A program made the position numbers and the translations under genes. 64,000 nucleotides of DNA. It comes from Vulcanisaeta souniana JCM 11219. GTDB lineage: Archaea > Thermoproteota > Thermoprotei > Thermoproteales > Thermocladiaceae. The notes beneath the pieces were generated by a model, which was not told the origin of the DNA, ran no database searches, and was given only the letters and a program-made list of their open reading frames with translations. Below, piece by piece: positions 51,123 to 60,568 of the stretch; within the stretch, counting starts at the first letter, position 1, and every line of letters begins with the position of its first letter. Location of the stretch: contig NZ_AP026830.1 of the NCBI RefSeq assembly GCF_026000775.1, forward strand, positions 1,573,056-1,637,055. The letters run 5' to 3'.

Positions 51123-52544
51123 CTAGCAGTATGGGCACGCCGTCACCTTAATCTTCCTTATCCTGGGGTTTATGGCGTATGAAACAGCCACCGTGAGGAC
51201 TATGGATGCTACTAATATGGCTAGATACCAAGTACTGGTTATTGAGTAGTAGAAGGTTATCGCGAGTATCGCTATTCCAATGCCTATGGCTACCCTGCCA
51301 CCCCAAGTGGTTAGTCTCAGGGCCCCCGCAGCCACGAGTATCAGGCTTAGTACGTAGTATAGGGAGTCTATGGCGTAGGCGTCCTCCATGGCATTGTAGG
51401 TTAGTTCCAGGGGCTTGACGTAGCCACTGACGTACGCCGCCATATAGGCAAGCACTATTGTTAATATTGCCACGGCTGTACCCATGTAAAGAGCCTTATG
51501 TGGGCTCTTATACCTTGGGTGCGTTTCGGCTAGCCACGTGGGTAGTAACCCGTCCCTCGCCATTCCATAGAGCATTCTAGCCGTAGCATTTAGTGTGGCT
51601 AGGTAGCACCCGAACACGCTAATCATGACACTTACTGCGAACAGCACAAGGCCCGGGGTGCCCAGGTAATGCCCTATTAGGGTGTAGACAGGGTTCGGGC
51701 CCATGCCCTCAGCCATACTCACAAAGTTACCAATGGCGCTTTGCGTGTAGCCTATGTTGAGTAGTATTGCGTATGTGACCAGTATGTATAGTATCCCCAT
51801 GAATACCGTAGCCCAAAGCGTACTCGTCGGCACGCTCTTCCTTGGGTCCCTAACCTCCTCGGATATCTGCGTACTAACCTCAAAACCCATGAAGTAGGTT
51901 ATTGCGAATATCAGGCCGCCGGATAAGGCAGCCATTACGCCAGTGGGCGTTGTCGCGAAGGTCCCCTGCACCGTGAATGGGATTAGGGATAACCTATTGG
52001 CGTTTGCTGCGAACGAGAGTATTACGAATACCAATAGCACGGCTATCTCAATGCTTGTTAGCGTCATCTCGGTCCTAACACTGGGCCTTATTCCGAGAAT
52101 GGCAGGTACTAGGGCAAGGACTATGGGTATTGGCAGTAGGATCAGGGGGTTTATCACGTGGCCCGTTACTGCGTATATGCCCTCCGTACCGAGGTATGCG
52201 AAGGCTATGGCAACCGAACCCACGCCAACAATGCTATAGAATACGGTGTATACTATACCATTTACAAAACCTGTTCTTGCATTTATTGTATTAGTCACGT
52301 AGGCATAGAAGCTGGCTGCATGTGGGTACCTACGGGCAAGCACGAATATTGAATAAACAACCGCCAGTACACCAAGCAGTGTGAGCAGCATGGCCAATGG
52401 CGCCGCTGCGTATGCACTACCCATTATCAGGGCCGCACCACCAGCTATGCTGTAGGCCGGAGCTTGCCCAGCCAGTGAGTTATACAGAGAACCAAGGAAC
52501 CCAGCGGCATTCCTCCTCAACTCCCTACTCTCCTGCCTTGCCAT
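51123..52544 (-). CDS. APC-family amino acid permease with C-terminal CPYC
   Basis: The 473-residue transporter has 12 membrane helices and the APC-fold signature near the N terminus ('NAAGFLGSLYNSLAGQAPAYSIAGG') and in helix 6 ('ALSGGLIFAITYFMGFEVSTQISEEVRDPRKSVP'), which binds the substrate amino group. The protein ends with 'ITKV..ACPYC'-type text, i.e. a Cys-Pro-Tyr-Cys pair exactly at the C terminus on the cytoplasmic side, unusual for this family. It is convergent to the NCS1 permease, 42 bases away. Substrate is probably an amino acid or amine. Confidence 0.86.
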   Translation of the reverse strand: MARQESRELRRNAAGFLGSLYNSLAGQAPAYSIAGGAALIMGSAYAAAPLAMLLTLLGVLAVVYSIFVLARRYPHAASFYAYVTNTINARTGFVNGIVYTVFYSIVGVGSVAIAFAYLGTEGIYAVTGHVINPLILLPIPIVLALVPAILGIRPSVRTEMTLTSIEIAVLLVFVILSFAANANRLSLIPFTVQGTFATTPTGVMAALSGGLIFAITYFMGFEVSTQISEEVRDPRKSVPTSTLWATVFMGILYILVTYAILLNIGYTQSAIGNFVSMAEGMGPNPVYTLIGHYLGTPGLVLFAVSVMISVFGCYLATLNATARMLYGMARDGLLPTWLAETHPRYKSPHKALYMGTAVAILTIVLAYMAAYVSGYVKPLELTYNAMEDAYAIDSLYYVLSLILVAAGALRLTTWGGRVAIGIGIAILAITFYYSITSTWYLAILVASIVLTVAVSYAINPRIRKIKVTACPYC

Positions 52545-52707
52545 CGCTAAGTATGGAAGTACGACCCTCTTTTATACTTAGTTAAACGTTTAATAACAAC
52601 CACACACCAATCAAAAAACCAAATAGGATTGAGGCTAGGCTGTTTCGGAATAAATGGCACATTTAAATACTTTTAAACTCTTCTGATTACTTGACGAGTG
52701 GGGAAAC

Positions 52708-54033
52708 GTGGAGAAGCTGTATAAACTTAGTGGGTTCGCTAAGTTGAAGAAGTTGTCAAAGACCCTTAAGAGAACAGTAGTGTTAGAGGGATGGACTAAC
52801 AGGACTGGTAGACAAGCTCTCGGAGAAATTACTGAAGCATATAGAAGTATGCTACAGGAAATGCTTGACTACGCCGTGGAGAATGGGGCCTCACAATCAA
52901 CACTGCACAGAGTCTTCTACCACAGGTTTCGTGAACAATACCCATGGCTACCCACTAGGGTCATCAAGAGTTGCTATAGGGATGCTGTTAGGAGGGCTAG
53001 GTCGTTCAGGAGGTTGAGGAGGAAGGGGTTGGCTAAAACAGATAAGCCGAGTGTTAGGAGTGTGACGATTACGTACTCTGACTCGCAGGACTGGAGATTA
53101 GTGAATGGGACTATTGAGTTGAGGACGCATAGGGGTTGGGTTAAGATTCACCTGAGGTACCATAGGCAGTTAATTAGGTGCCTCTACGGTGGCTGGAGAC
53201 TCTCCAGTGAATTAAAACTAAGGTTAGCCGGTAAGAGGGTTATCATTTACCTAACCTTCACTAGGGATTTCACTGTTTCCTACGATCCTGGAAATGTTGT
53301 TGCTGTGGATATCAATGAGGATAACGTGACAGTCGCCCTATTCAAGGAGGGTAGGCTAGTTGACGTGTATAGGATCGAGACTAACCTTGGGAGGATCGTG
53401 ATAGCCTACGCCGAGAGGAGAAGAAGGATAACCAGGGGAAAGTCCACTAAGGTTAGGGAGGTTGTGAAGGCCCTCAGGAAACTCAGGGAAGAGGAGAGGA
53501 AGAACGACATAGTCTATAAGACCGCCAGGATAATTGAGGAGATTGCGAAGGAGAATAACGCGGTCGTAGTTGTGGGCAACGTCCGCAGGGGCAAGAGGAA
53601 GCTTGTTGATAGAGCCGAAAAGAGCACTATAAGACACAGAATCCACCAGTGGGGTGTGGCTACCTTAGTGAGGGTGCTTAGTGAGAAGCCAATACACGTT
53701 GTTGAGGTTTCTGAGGCATACACATCAACTATAGACCCATTTACAGGTAAACCCATCCTTAATTACACTCCCTCGATGATCCGCATTGCGGTGAGGGGGA
53801 GTAGGAAGGTGAGGGTTATCAAGGTGAGGCTTAGGCTGGCTAGGGTTGGCAATGGGTTAATCCTCGATAGGGACGTGGTTGGAGCAATAAACATTGGGCT
53901 AAGGTACCTAACCTCAGGTGGGAGCCCAATGGCGTTGGGCTCGACAGGGCCCCATGAGGTGCGGGTGAAGCTAATGAACCCGCACAGAGGGCCAACCCCA
54001 CTCACGGTACTAAAACTAACGAAAAGTAACTAA
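52708..54033 (+). CDS. tnpB: TnpB-like protein lacking the zinc ribbon and RuvC-II acid
   Basis: The 441-residue protein has the TnpB fold in order: helical N-terminal domain, RuvC-I 'VAVDINEDNV' with Asp201, a bridge region, 'NAVVVVGNVRRGKRKLV' where RuvC-II should have Glu or Asp but reads GNV (290-292), then 'VSEAYTSTIDPFTGKPI' where the zinc-ribbon cysteines should follow, and RuvC-III 'LDRDVVGAINIG' with Asp389. It ends with 'GSTGPHEVRVKLMNPHRGPTPL', the usual C terminus of archaeal IS605 OrfB proteins. TATA-like atttaaatac (52662-52671) and a GTG start at 52708. Full-length, possibly nuclease-dead; tnpA is absent. Confidence 0.85.
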   Translation: MEKLYKLSGFAKLKKLSKTLKRTVVLEGWTNRTGRQALGEITEAYRSMLQEMLDYAVENGASQSTLHRVFYHRFREQYPWLPTRVIKSCYRDAVRRARSFRRLRRKGLAKTDKPSVRSVTITYSDSQDWRLVNGTIELRTHRGWVKIHLRYHRQLIRCLYGGWRLSSELKLRLAGKRVIIYLTFTRDFTVSYDPGNVVAVDINEDNVTVALFKEGRLVDVYRIETNLGRIVIAYAERRRRITRGKSTKVREVVKALRKLREEERKNDIVYKTARIIEEIAKENNAVVVVGNVRRGKRKLVDRAEKSTIRHRIHQWGVATLVRVLSEKPIHVVEVSEAYTSTIDPFTGKPILNYTPSMIRIAVRGSRKVRVIKVRLRLARVGNGLILDRDVVGAINIGLRYLTSGGSPMALGSTGPHEVRVKLMNPHRGPTPLTVLKLTKSN

Positions 54034-54523
54034 AAACACCGTGAGTAGGGAAACGCTTAAGGATTACGCAATTATTGATTAGCATCAATAATCCGGCTAA
54101 GGAGACTGATGCCAAGGCCATTATTACTATTGACGAGACTCAGGAATCGAGGAGAGCCAATTGGCTTAGGATTTATGGGTTAATGGCGTACGCCTACGGT
54201 AACCCTAGGCATAAACCTCGTGATCACCGGCCCGCAGTTCAGCCCTCCGCATGATTTGCCCGGGCTTCATGAACCAGGGACACCACTCTTCGACAGGCCA
54301 ATGTTTGCCCTGTTTAAGAGTCGGCTTGGGGGTTTGTTGAGGGCGGGTTATGTAAGCGAACACACTGAGTATTGCGTCTCCCCTTGTGGAAATGAGTATT
54401 ATTGAGGGGAGTAATGATGAGCAATGCGATGAACTACTCAGTAAACGCCGCTGTAGCACGAACACTTTAATAGTGGTGGGAATAACAACTTAAAGAGGGC
54501 TGGACTTAGCCTGGTACTGAAGC
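54034..54523. pseudogene. Degraded coding remnants after the TnpB-like gene
   Basis: No intact gene in these 490 bases. Plus-strand pieces in different frames read 'INNPAKETDAKAIITIDETQ' followed by 'RIYGLMAYAYGNPRHKP' (about 54082-54222) and 'VTLGINLVITGPQFSPPHDL' followed by 'FDRPMFALFKSRLGGLLRAG' and 'HTEYCVSPCGNEYY' (about 54199-54405). They look like the middle and end of one or two decayed proteins cut next to the TnpB element. I do not recognise the family. Confidence 0.45.
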
Positions 54524-55657
54524 ATGAGAATCAGGGACATTTACCTAATAGGGATTGCCTCCGCCTCTTTTTTCATGAGCTACTTCTCAAGGCTTGCCTG
54601 GAGCATAGTCTCGACATACTCAACATTAAGGCCAACAATCATTGAGGATAGTGTGGTCTTCTCACTATTCTTCGTTGGTTATGTTGCTGTTCAGGTACCT
54701 GCCGGCCTAATCTCCGATAGAGTTAACCCGAAGTACATCGTCATGGTGTCACTGATCGGCTTGGCAGTGTCATCAGCGGTATCCGGCATTGCCGATGCCA
54801 TGTGGATTGAGTATGTGGCCAGCCTATTCATGGGCCTGAGCGCCGGGTGGATCTACCCAGCCACAGTGAAGTTACTGACGATAAACTTCGGAGGGCCCGA
54901 GTTACCCATAGCCATGGGTTACTACAGCATTGCCTGGCCGTTATCCATAGTGCTTGCCGGTGCCGTCTTGCCGGAGGTTTGCGTGGCCCTTGGTTGGAGG
55001 TGGAGTTATTACCTTATCGCCCTTGCCTCGGTGATCATAGCCCTACTGTACATGCCCATTGGTGCTGAGTATCATGGTAATAATGCGCATGGCTCATTAA
55101 ACCTCAGGTTGTTGAGGAACAGGGACGTTATTGTGGTTAGCCTTTCTGGTTTTCTGTTCTTTATGTCGTACTGGGCAATAACACTATACGCCTACAAGTA
55201 CTTCCTATCAATAGGGCTTAGTGATTATGTCGCTGGCCTCGCATACTCGCTGCTCGCATTGCTGGGTGTTCCCTCAACACTCATTGCGGGTTACATAATA
55301 AGGAGGCTGGGTGTTAAGGGTACATTATGGATATTTGAGGCGATCTACGGTGTATTGACCATGATGCTCGCCGTGGTGACCAGGGAAATACCACTAATGA
55401 TTTTAGCCTCCTTAATGGGGTTCATTAGGTTTGTGATCACGCCGGCCAATTCAACGGCTGTGTCCAGGATAGGCAGGGAAATGGCTGGTAGCGTGACCGG
55501 CCTCGCAAACCTCTTTTGGCAGTTGAGCGGTACCGTTGCACCTGCTGCGGCATCATTAATACTGACTAGGATGAATTATCAAGCCCTATGGATCATCATG
55601 GGCATCATAATAATGCTATCAGCAGTAATGTACCAACTAATGCTAAAGGTAAGGTAA
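54524..55657 (+). CDS. MFS transporter
   Basis: The 377-residue protein has 12 hydrophobic segments with a central cytoplasmic loop. Major-facilitator hallmarks include 'VAVQVPAGLISDRVNPKYIVMVSLIGLAVS' (motif A between helices 2 and 3), 'ASLFMGLSAGWIYPATVKLL' and the second-half equivalent 'TLIAGYIIRRLGVKGTLWI'. Such proteins move sugars, organic acids, drugs or nitrate by proton coupling; the sequence does not tell which. The start is ATG 54524, in a region rich in remnants, and a TATA-like taaagagg upstream is weak. It is short for the superfamily (usual 390-450) but complete in helices. Confidence 0.82.
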   Translation: MRIRDIYLIGIASASFFMSYFSRLAWSIVSTYSTLRPTIIEDSVVFSLFFVGYVAVQVPAGLISDRVNPKYIVMVSLIGLAVSSAVSGIADAMWIEYVASLFMGLSAGWIYPATVKLLTINFGGPELPIAMGYYSIAWPLSIVLAGAVLPEVCVALGWRWSYYLIALASVIIALLYMPIGAEYHGNNAHGSLNLRLLRNRDVIVVSLSGFLFFMSYWAITLYAYKYFLSIGLSDYVAGLAYSLLALLGVPSTLIAGYIIRRLGVKGTLWIFEAIYGVLTMMLAVVTREIPLMILASLMGFIRFVITPANSTAVSRIGREMAGSVTGLANLFWQLSGTVAPAAASLILTRMNYQALWIIMGIIIMLSAVMYQLMLKVR

Positions 55658-55838
55658 CCATTTCCTAATATAGGCGGACGCCCAGCAGGCTCGTCGGTAT
55701 TATTGCCCAACCCTCATGAACACTATTATCAATATACCGATTACAATCCTCATCAATGACCAGGGTAAGTTATTGGAAACCACCAATTACTTAAAAGCCA
55801 AAGCAAGCTTTGGGAGAATCAAGAACGAAAAAGAAGGA

Positions 55839-56498
55839 TTAGGAGGACTTTAGGACATGTGGTGTTGTTTTGGCCGTATTTAATTCATTTATTAACTTGA
55901 TTAGGGACTGAACTGGAGCACTACTACCCGTATCCACTTGACCCAGGTTTAGAGCCCTGGCCAATACGTTATATATTACCCACTGCCTTGGTAGTGACCT
56001 TGCGGTTGGTTCACTGCCCTTGCGCCTAATCAGTGTCCCTAGGTCTGCGATTATGAACACATTCCTGCAATGCCTAAGCGCCAAGGCCAGTGTCGCCCTT
56101 CCCCACAGCGTCCTGAGGAAACCTGGCTCAGTGGTTACACAGACCCAAACCAGGAAGTCCAGGAGCCCCCTCTCACCAATCACAGTCTCATAAATGCCGG
56201 GCATTATGAAATTGAAGAACCAATTGGGTAATACTGATATGAATTCCAGGAACCACCAAAGAGGCCTTAGGCTTCTCGGTATTGAAATACCGTAATAAGG
56301 ATTATCAAAACCCCTCATACTCGGGAATAATGCCAGGAACCTGGCCAGCAGCGATGCCGCCATGTGCGAGCCCCTGACCCAGGAAATCCTAACATAACCA
56401 CCCCTCGCCAGGTATTGAGCAAGCAATCGAGCCAGCGTACTCTTACCAGACCCATCGGGTCCGAATAGGCATATCCTATCATGACGCATTGGCATCAT
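55839..56498 (-). CDS. P-loop kinase-like protein (thymidylate-kinase-like)
   Basis: The 219-residue protein starts with a P-loop GPDGSGKST followed by 'LARLLAQYLARGGYVRISWVRGSH', a layout seen in thymidylate-kinase-like and glycosyl-chain-linked kinases found near polysaccharide genes. The lid/Arg motif ('RRKGSEPTARSLPRQW') and an aromatic-rich middle ('RPLWWFLEFISVLPNWFFNFI') indicate a hydrophobic substrate or membrane contact. It is placed upstream of a glycosyltransferase gene (56732-57658), which hints at a lipid-linked sugar or envelope role. Substrate unknown. Confidence 0.65.
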   Translation of the reverse strand: MMPMRHDRICLFGPDGSGKSTLARLLAQYLARGGYVRISWVRGSHMAASLLARFLALFPSMRGFDNPYYGISIPRSLRPLWWFLEFISVLPNWFFNFIMPGIYETVIGERGLLDFLVWVCVTTEPGFLRTLWGRATLALALRHCRNVFIIADLGTLIRRKGSEPTARSLPRQWVIYNVLARALNLGQVDTGSSAPVQSLIKLINELNTAKTTPHVLKSS

Positions 56499-56731
56499 TT
56501 TAGGTTCTACGAAGCTATATAATTATTTCCGCAATACTGACGACCAACGTTATTGAGTACGGGTAATTATGGACGTATAAATAACGCCAAGCGGTATCCC
56601 CTCCTCAATGACCTCCTAACACCCCAATGGGCATACTGACGGTATTACTAAGCCACGCATCTACGTAAACTAACATTAACCCAACCCCAATGGATAAGCC
56701 CTACTGCGTGGTTTGTGGATGGTGATGAGCG

Positions 56732-57658
56732 TTAATCCCTGCGTAGCGACTCAATGGCCTTCCTCAGCCTAAACTCCATCCTCTTCATATATATCGCCAT
56801 GGCCGCCATACCAAGGAATTGTAGACCTATGAGGGTGAGCATTATGGCTATCAAGCCCTTCAGGTAATACTTAATGCCGTAAAACAAGTACCAATAACCA
56901 ACATAGGCACCGAGAATGAGCCCCGGTATAAGCAGTACTGCGCCCAGTAGGAATAGGATCAGCATTGGGTTGTACCTCGTGGTTAGCCTCACCATATCAC
57001 TGAATATCCTCAGCCCATCCTTCACACCAAGCTTCTTCTCACCAACCCTAGGCCTATACTCAATGGGTATCTCCCTGATAACCCTGCCCGTACTAACCAT
57101 GTGAGCCGCTATATGAGCCTCAATACTGAAGCCACCGACCTCAGCAACCGCATCCCTAAGGGACCCAACCCTGACTATGTACATGCCGCTCAATACATCG
57201 TGAAGCCTCGTGTCAAACAATAAATTGAAACCCCAGGTAAGCAACCTATTACCAAACCTATAAATAAGACCCTGACTACCGGGTAACGGCATCCTGACAC
57301 CGATCACCTCATCAGCCCCACTCCTAGTTATCTCCTCAACCATTTCCAAAACATACTTAGCAGGATATGAGTAGTCACCATCCATGACAAGCATGTACGG
57401 CGTATTAACGTACTTAAGCGCCGTCCAAATGGCCGCAGCCTTACCCCTACCCTCCTGCTGAACAACCCTAACACCATACCCCAGGGCCACATCCACAGTA
57501 CCATCCCTACTACCACCATCAACAACGAGGACACCATCCCTGGGAACACCGACCCCAATGAGCTCATCAAGAACAAGCCCAATACCCCTAACCTCATCCC
57601 GCGTGGGTATTACCACAGTGACCAGATCCAACAACCCATCATTAGTAGCCTCAACCAT
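56732..57658 (-). CDS. Glycosyltransferase family 2, dolichol-phosphate sugar synthase type
   Basis: The 308-residue enzyme has the GT2 fold: 'VTVVIPTRDEVRGIGLVLDEL', 'VVDGGSRDGTVDVAL', 'GKAAAIWTALKYV', the DxD-like 'MLVMDGDYSYPAKYVLEM' and 'HDVLSGMYIVRV'. Two membrane helices at about 230-290 ('LILFLLGAVLLIPGLILGAYV' and 'GLIAIMLTLIGLQFLGMAAM') anchor it. It probably transfers a hexose to dolichol phosphate or to glycan for archaeal N-glycosylation. Read on the minus strand it precedes the kinase-like gene, with a gap of 233 bases. ATG 57658. Confidence 0.88.
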   Translation of the reverse strand: MVEATNDGLLDLVTVVIPTRDEVRGIGLVLDELIGVGVPRDGVLVVDGGSRDGTVDVALGYGVRVVQQEGRGKAAAIWTALKYVNTPYMLVMDGDYSYPAKYVLEMVEEITRSGADEVIGVRMPLPGSQGLIYRFGNRLLTWGFNLLFDTRLHDVLSGMYIVRVGSLRDAVAEVGGFSIEAHIAAHMVSTGRVIREIPIEYRPRVGEKKLGVKDGLRIFSDMVRLTTRYNPMLILFLLGAVLLIPGLILGAYVGYWYLFYGIKYYLKGLIAIMLTLIGLQFLGMAAMAIYMKRMEFRLRKAIESLRRD

Positions 57659-57998
57659 ACCACAGTATTAACCCATAACTAAGAAACAATCACAATTAAG
57701 CATTACTGTTACAAATAAAACCCAGCACAACCCACTTAGTTAATCCCAAGCCTAAACGCCCATTAACCACATTAAGGTATTGAAAAGACACACCCTAATC
57801 CACCACGTACTGGTAAATGACAGCAACGCAAACACCACCAAAACAAGACTAAGAACACCGGGGGACTAAAACGTGAAACTAAGTATTTAGAAGCAACAAT
57901 AAGCCTAATTACCCAACCCGAAAAAGGCCCCTAAGCCCATCACTTACTGCACCTGATAATACCAAAGGCTAAAAAGAAGGGAGGGCGGGAGCTACATC
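57659..57998. other. G-poor intergenic region
   Basis: These 340 bases contain few G on the plus strand and are rich in A and C, with no frame, tRNA or repeat that I can identify. They separate the glycosyltransferase promoter side from the broken ATPase at 57999. A strand bias like this without coding may mark a replication or transcription-related region, but it is only an observation. Confidence 0.4.
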
Positions 57999-59012
57999 GT
58001 GAGGAGGGTTAGGCCAAGCTTCGCCGACTTAACGATTGAATTCACGGATAGGGACCTCGCCCTCAAACTCATTGAGGAATGGGCCGAGAAAAGCACCTTC
58101 CCAGTCCAAGTCATCTATGGGCCGGAGGGCTGCGGTAAGACCGCCTGGCTCCTATAATCCATCGAATTGCTTAAAGACCACGGTTTTGAGGTTATTTACG
58201 TTAACCCAATCAATAGGCTTACTTTTGCTGAGGTAAGCATTGATAGGCTTAGGGAGGAGTTCTTCAGGTTGATTAAGGAGGCTATTGCACAGAGTGCGTT
58301 GGCTAGAGTCGCATGGATAGCGTACAATGTAGCCTACGAACTAATCAAGGCGACTAGGGGCAAGATAGCCGTGATCGTCGATGATGCCTTCCAGGTGATT
58401 GGCGTTAAGGAGTCCGCATTATACGTGAAGGCACTGCTCAACCTAATCGAGTATCCCCCGGAGCATTATGAGAGGATAGTAACGATAGCCGCAACCAGTG
58501 AGGGTGTGAGTCTGAGGGAGATTGGTAGGCATAGGTGGACCTGGTCAACACCCATGTGGAACATGGCGAGGGAAGGCTTTAGGCAGTTGTATGATCAAAT
58601 ACCCGGCGAGAAGCCACCATTCGAGGAGGTTTGGCGAATAACCGGAGGAAATCCGGCAATGCTGGAGGGCCTCTATAGGATGGGTTGGAGCGCGGAGAGG
58701 GTGCTGAGGGAAATCATCGCCAGGAAAAACCTCCACACATTCACGTCGTCGCTGGGCCCAGGCGATAGGGAGGTGTTGGTTAGGGCTTTGGAGGATCCGG
58801 ACGCACTCATGAGCAGGGAGGGGATACCACTGATGAATAGGCTAATCGAGCTAAACCTCATAATCAACGTACCACCGTGGAGAGATGAATACCTGTGGGT
58901 AGACCAACCACCGCCGGAGAAGGATGAGGAACTGGGCATTGGTAAGTACGTAGCCTGGCAATCACCACTGCATAGGGAGGCGGTTAGGAGAGCGTTGGGA
59001 ATGCCTGGGTAA
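57999..59012 (+). pseudogene. AAA ATPase (archaeal MoxR/SSO1545-like) with one in-frame stop
   Basis: From GTG 57999 a single frame of 338 codons is interrupted only by TAA at 58155-58157 (codon 53). The P-loop before it reads 'YGPEGCGKTAWLL', after it come 'LKDHGFEVIYVNPI', Walker B 'IAVIVDDAFQVIG', sensor 'IVTIAATSEG' and the C-terminal 'RITGGNPAMLEGLYRMGW', typical of archaeal ATPases of the ATPase_2 (SSO1545) type. CAA to TAA would explain the stop. Otherwise the gene looks fresh, so loss is recent or there is a sequencing or read-through explanation. A re-start at ATG 58167 would lack the P-loop. Confidence 0.8.
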
Positions 59013-59093
59013 TGGTTAATCGTTGTCAACGACCACACCGCAATACACACTCAATATAAGTATTTAGGGAGGAAGTACGGTAGTAAATCGTGG

Positions 59094-59487
59094 ATGCCGA
59101 AGTCCCTTGAGAGGTTCCCGCCCAAGCTGACTACCGAGGATTACATAGGTGCCAGGCTTTTAGAGACCTTAATCGAGGCTGAGCCGGCCCTGAAGCTCCT
59201 TAGCGAGGGCTTGGTTAGGAATGCCACGGGTAGGGCGTTCCAGGCTTGGAGTGCGTTTTTGGCCGCCTAGGTGGACTGCCACATTACTCTTTAGTGCTGT
59301 TGACTCAATAAGCGATAGGCTCGGTAGGGAGGAGGTTAGGCTTTGGTGAAGGGCGGCCTGGTTCCTGCACGTGGAGGGATTTCACGAAGCCAGACTGAAG
59401 CCAAGCCAGGTGGCGAGGGATTTAAAGCACGTGGAAGCCCTCGTAAGGCTGGCCCAGGAACACGCACAAAGCAAACACAACAAATAA
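59094..59487 (+). pseudogene. PaREP1-like protein remnant (HEPN-type), broken
   Basis: The first part (ATG 59094 to TAG 59268) reads 'MPKSLERFPPKLTTEDYIGA', 'RLLETLIEAEPALKLLSEGL', 'NATGRAFQAWSAFLAA', and a later part in another frame (about 59280-59487) reads 'AVDSISDRLGREEVRLW', stop, 'AWFLHVEGFHEARL', 'KPSQVARDLKHVEALVRLAQ'. Together they match the helical PaREP1 family (Pyrobaculum repeat proteins) in order, with at least one frameshift and two stops. PaREP1/HEPN proteins often sit with nucleotidyltransferases or ATPases in mobile regions; this one follows the ATPase pseudogene. Confidence 0.65.
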
Positions 59488-59965
59488 CCCACAAAAACCA
59501 TGAATAGTCCCAGACCTCAGGCTTGTTACCTTAACAGGCCGAGCCATTAATGGGCTTAACTCGCCTGTCCACGCCGTAGCCTCTCTAGTCGGTGGCTTGG
59601 GACGGTGGGGTCGGGAATGCACTAAATGTGCCTAAGAGGGGCTTTTAGTAATTAACCGCCTCAGGGAAAAGCTGGCGTCACCGCTAAGTCAATGCAGGGT
59701 AATACGTGGGATAGAGGATCGCCCTAAACTGGGAATTACCATCACGTTTGCACGCTTATACCTAGAATACTTAGCCATATTAACTACACTAGTTATGCAG
59801 CCAGATGCATCAATAAATGTAAAGATTTATCGTCAGGGCATCTAAATAATTTGTAAAAGTATTTCTTGTTATTCATCTTAGGTGACTCATCGTGCTCGGT
59901 GCTCTAAGTACGTACGTCAGCTACGAAATCCACCTAATTAAGCCCCACAGGCAGGACCCCGTGAC
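59488..59965. other. Spacer with a possible structured element
   Basis: No gene is visible in these 478 bases. Between about 59517 and 59625 a G+C-richer part contains ttaacaggccgagccatta and cttaactcgcctgtccacg which partly complement each other, and a run gtcggtggcttgggacggtgg. Its pattern reminds me of the structured right ends of TnpB elements, but I cannot show it. The last 200 bases are A+T-rich and lead to the operon at 59966. Confidence 0.3.
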
Positions 59966-60568
59966 ATGACCAACGTATTCGACATAGTGTGTATTTCGGA
60001 ATCGATCAAATCATTAATTAATGAGGCAGCGGCTTTTCGAGGGTTAGTGGATTATGAGTATAGCGCCGGGCTGAGCAATAAAGCTAGGCATGATCAGTTG
60101 TTGGCCTTGTCAAATTTGTATATTGATATTGTACAAATTTATGTACGGAATAAGGAACCGCTTAAGCTTGGGCTCATCAGGAATGGTAGCCACTACATTG
60201 CTAAGCCGTTAAGGGGTGACGATGTAGTGTACTCGTTCTTAGAAATATTACGTAATAGGCGCGTCATGGTGGTAATCGTTGACTTGAGTAATGAGCTTCT
60301 CGATATGTTCATAGCCAGGGTCACGGCGTACCGATGGTGGCCCGCAATCTACATACCAAAGCGGTTAAGCAGACTCGCAGAGAATTACTGGGTCCTCAAT
60401 GAGCCGTTGATGGTCTTCCTGGGCACGCCAAATAAGAGGTGCATGGATGAGGTGATTACGTATGAGAAGGCCATTGAGCTTGAGTGGAGAATGGTCATGT
60501 ACAACGTGACTGGCCGCAACGAATTCCCAAGATTCGACATCACGCATGTGATACCTGGTGACCCGTGA
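59966..60568 (+). CDS. Hypothetical protein, first gene of the replication-like operon
   Basis: This 200-residue protein from ATG 59966 belongs to no family I know. It is soluble, with helical parts and the strand pair 'RRVMVVIVDLSNELLDMFIARVTAYRWWPAIYIPKRL' in the middle, and ends 'FPRFDITHVIPGDP'. The stop (TGA 60566-60568) overlaps the next gene's ATG (TGATG), so translation is coupled. No clear TATA-ATG spacing is seen; A+T-rich text lies about 80-130 bases upstream. Because the following genes encode a helicase-like ATPase and a primase-like protein, a role in replication initiation or origin binding is possible. Confidence 0.5.
   Translation: MTNVFDIVCISESIKSLINEAAAFRGLVDYEYSAGLSNKARHDQLLALSNLYIDIVQIYVRNKEPLKLGLIRNGSHYIAKPLRGDDVVYSFLEILRNRRVMVVIVDLSNELLDMFIARVTAYRWWPAIYIPKRLSRLAENYWVLNEPLMVFLGTPNKRCMDEVITYEKAIELEWRMVMYNVTGRNEFPRFDITHVIPGDP

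Noticed and set aside
58167-59012. Intact ATPase starting at ATG 58167
   Set aside because: That start would remove the P-loop, which lies just before the in-frame TAA in the same frame; a broken longer gene explains the sequence better.
59422-59622. 66-codon minus-strand frame near the PaREP1 remnant
   Set aside because: It overlaps the clear PaREP1-like C-terminal remnant and has no promoter; the text 'ARPVKVTSLRSG' looked like a TnpB tail but I cannot support it.
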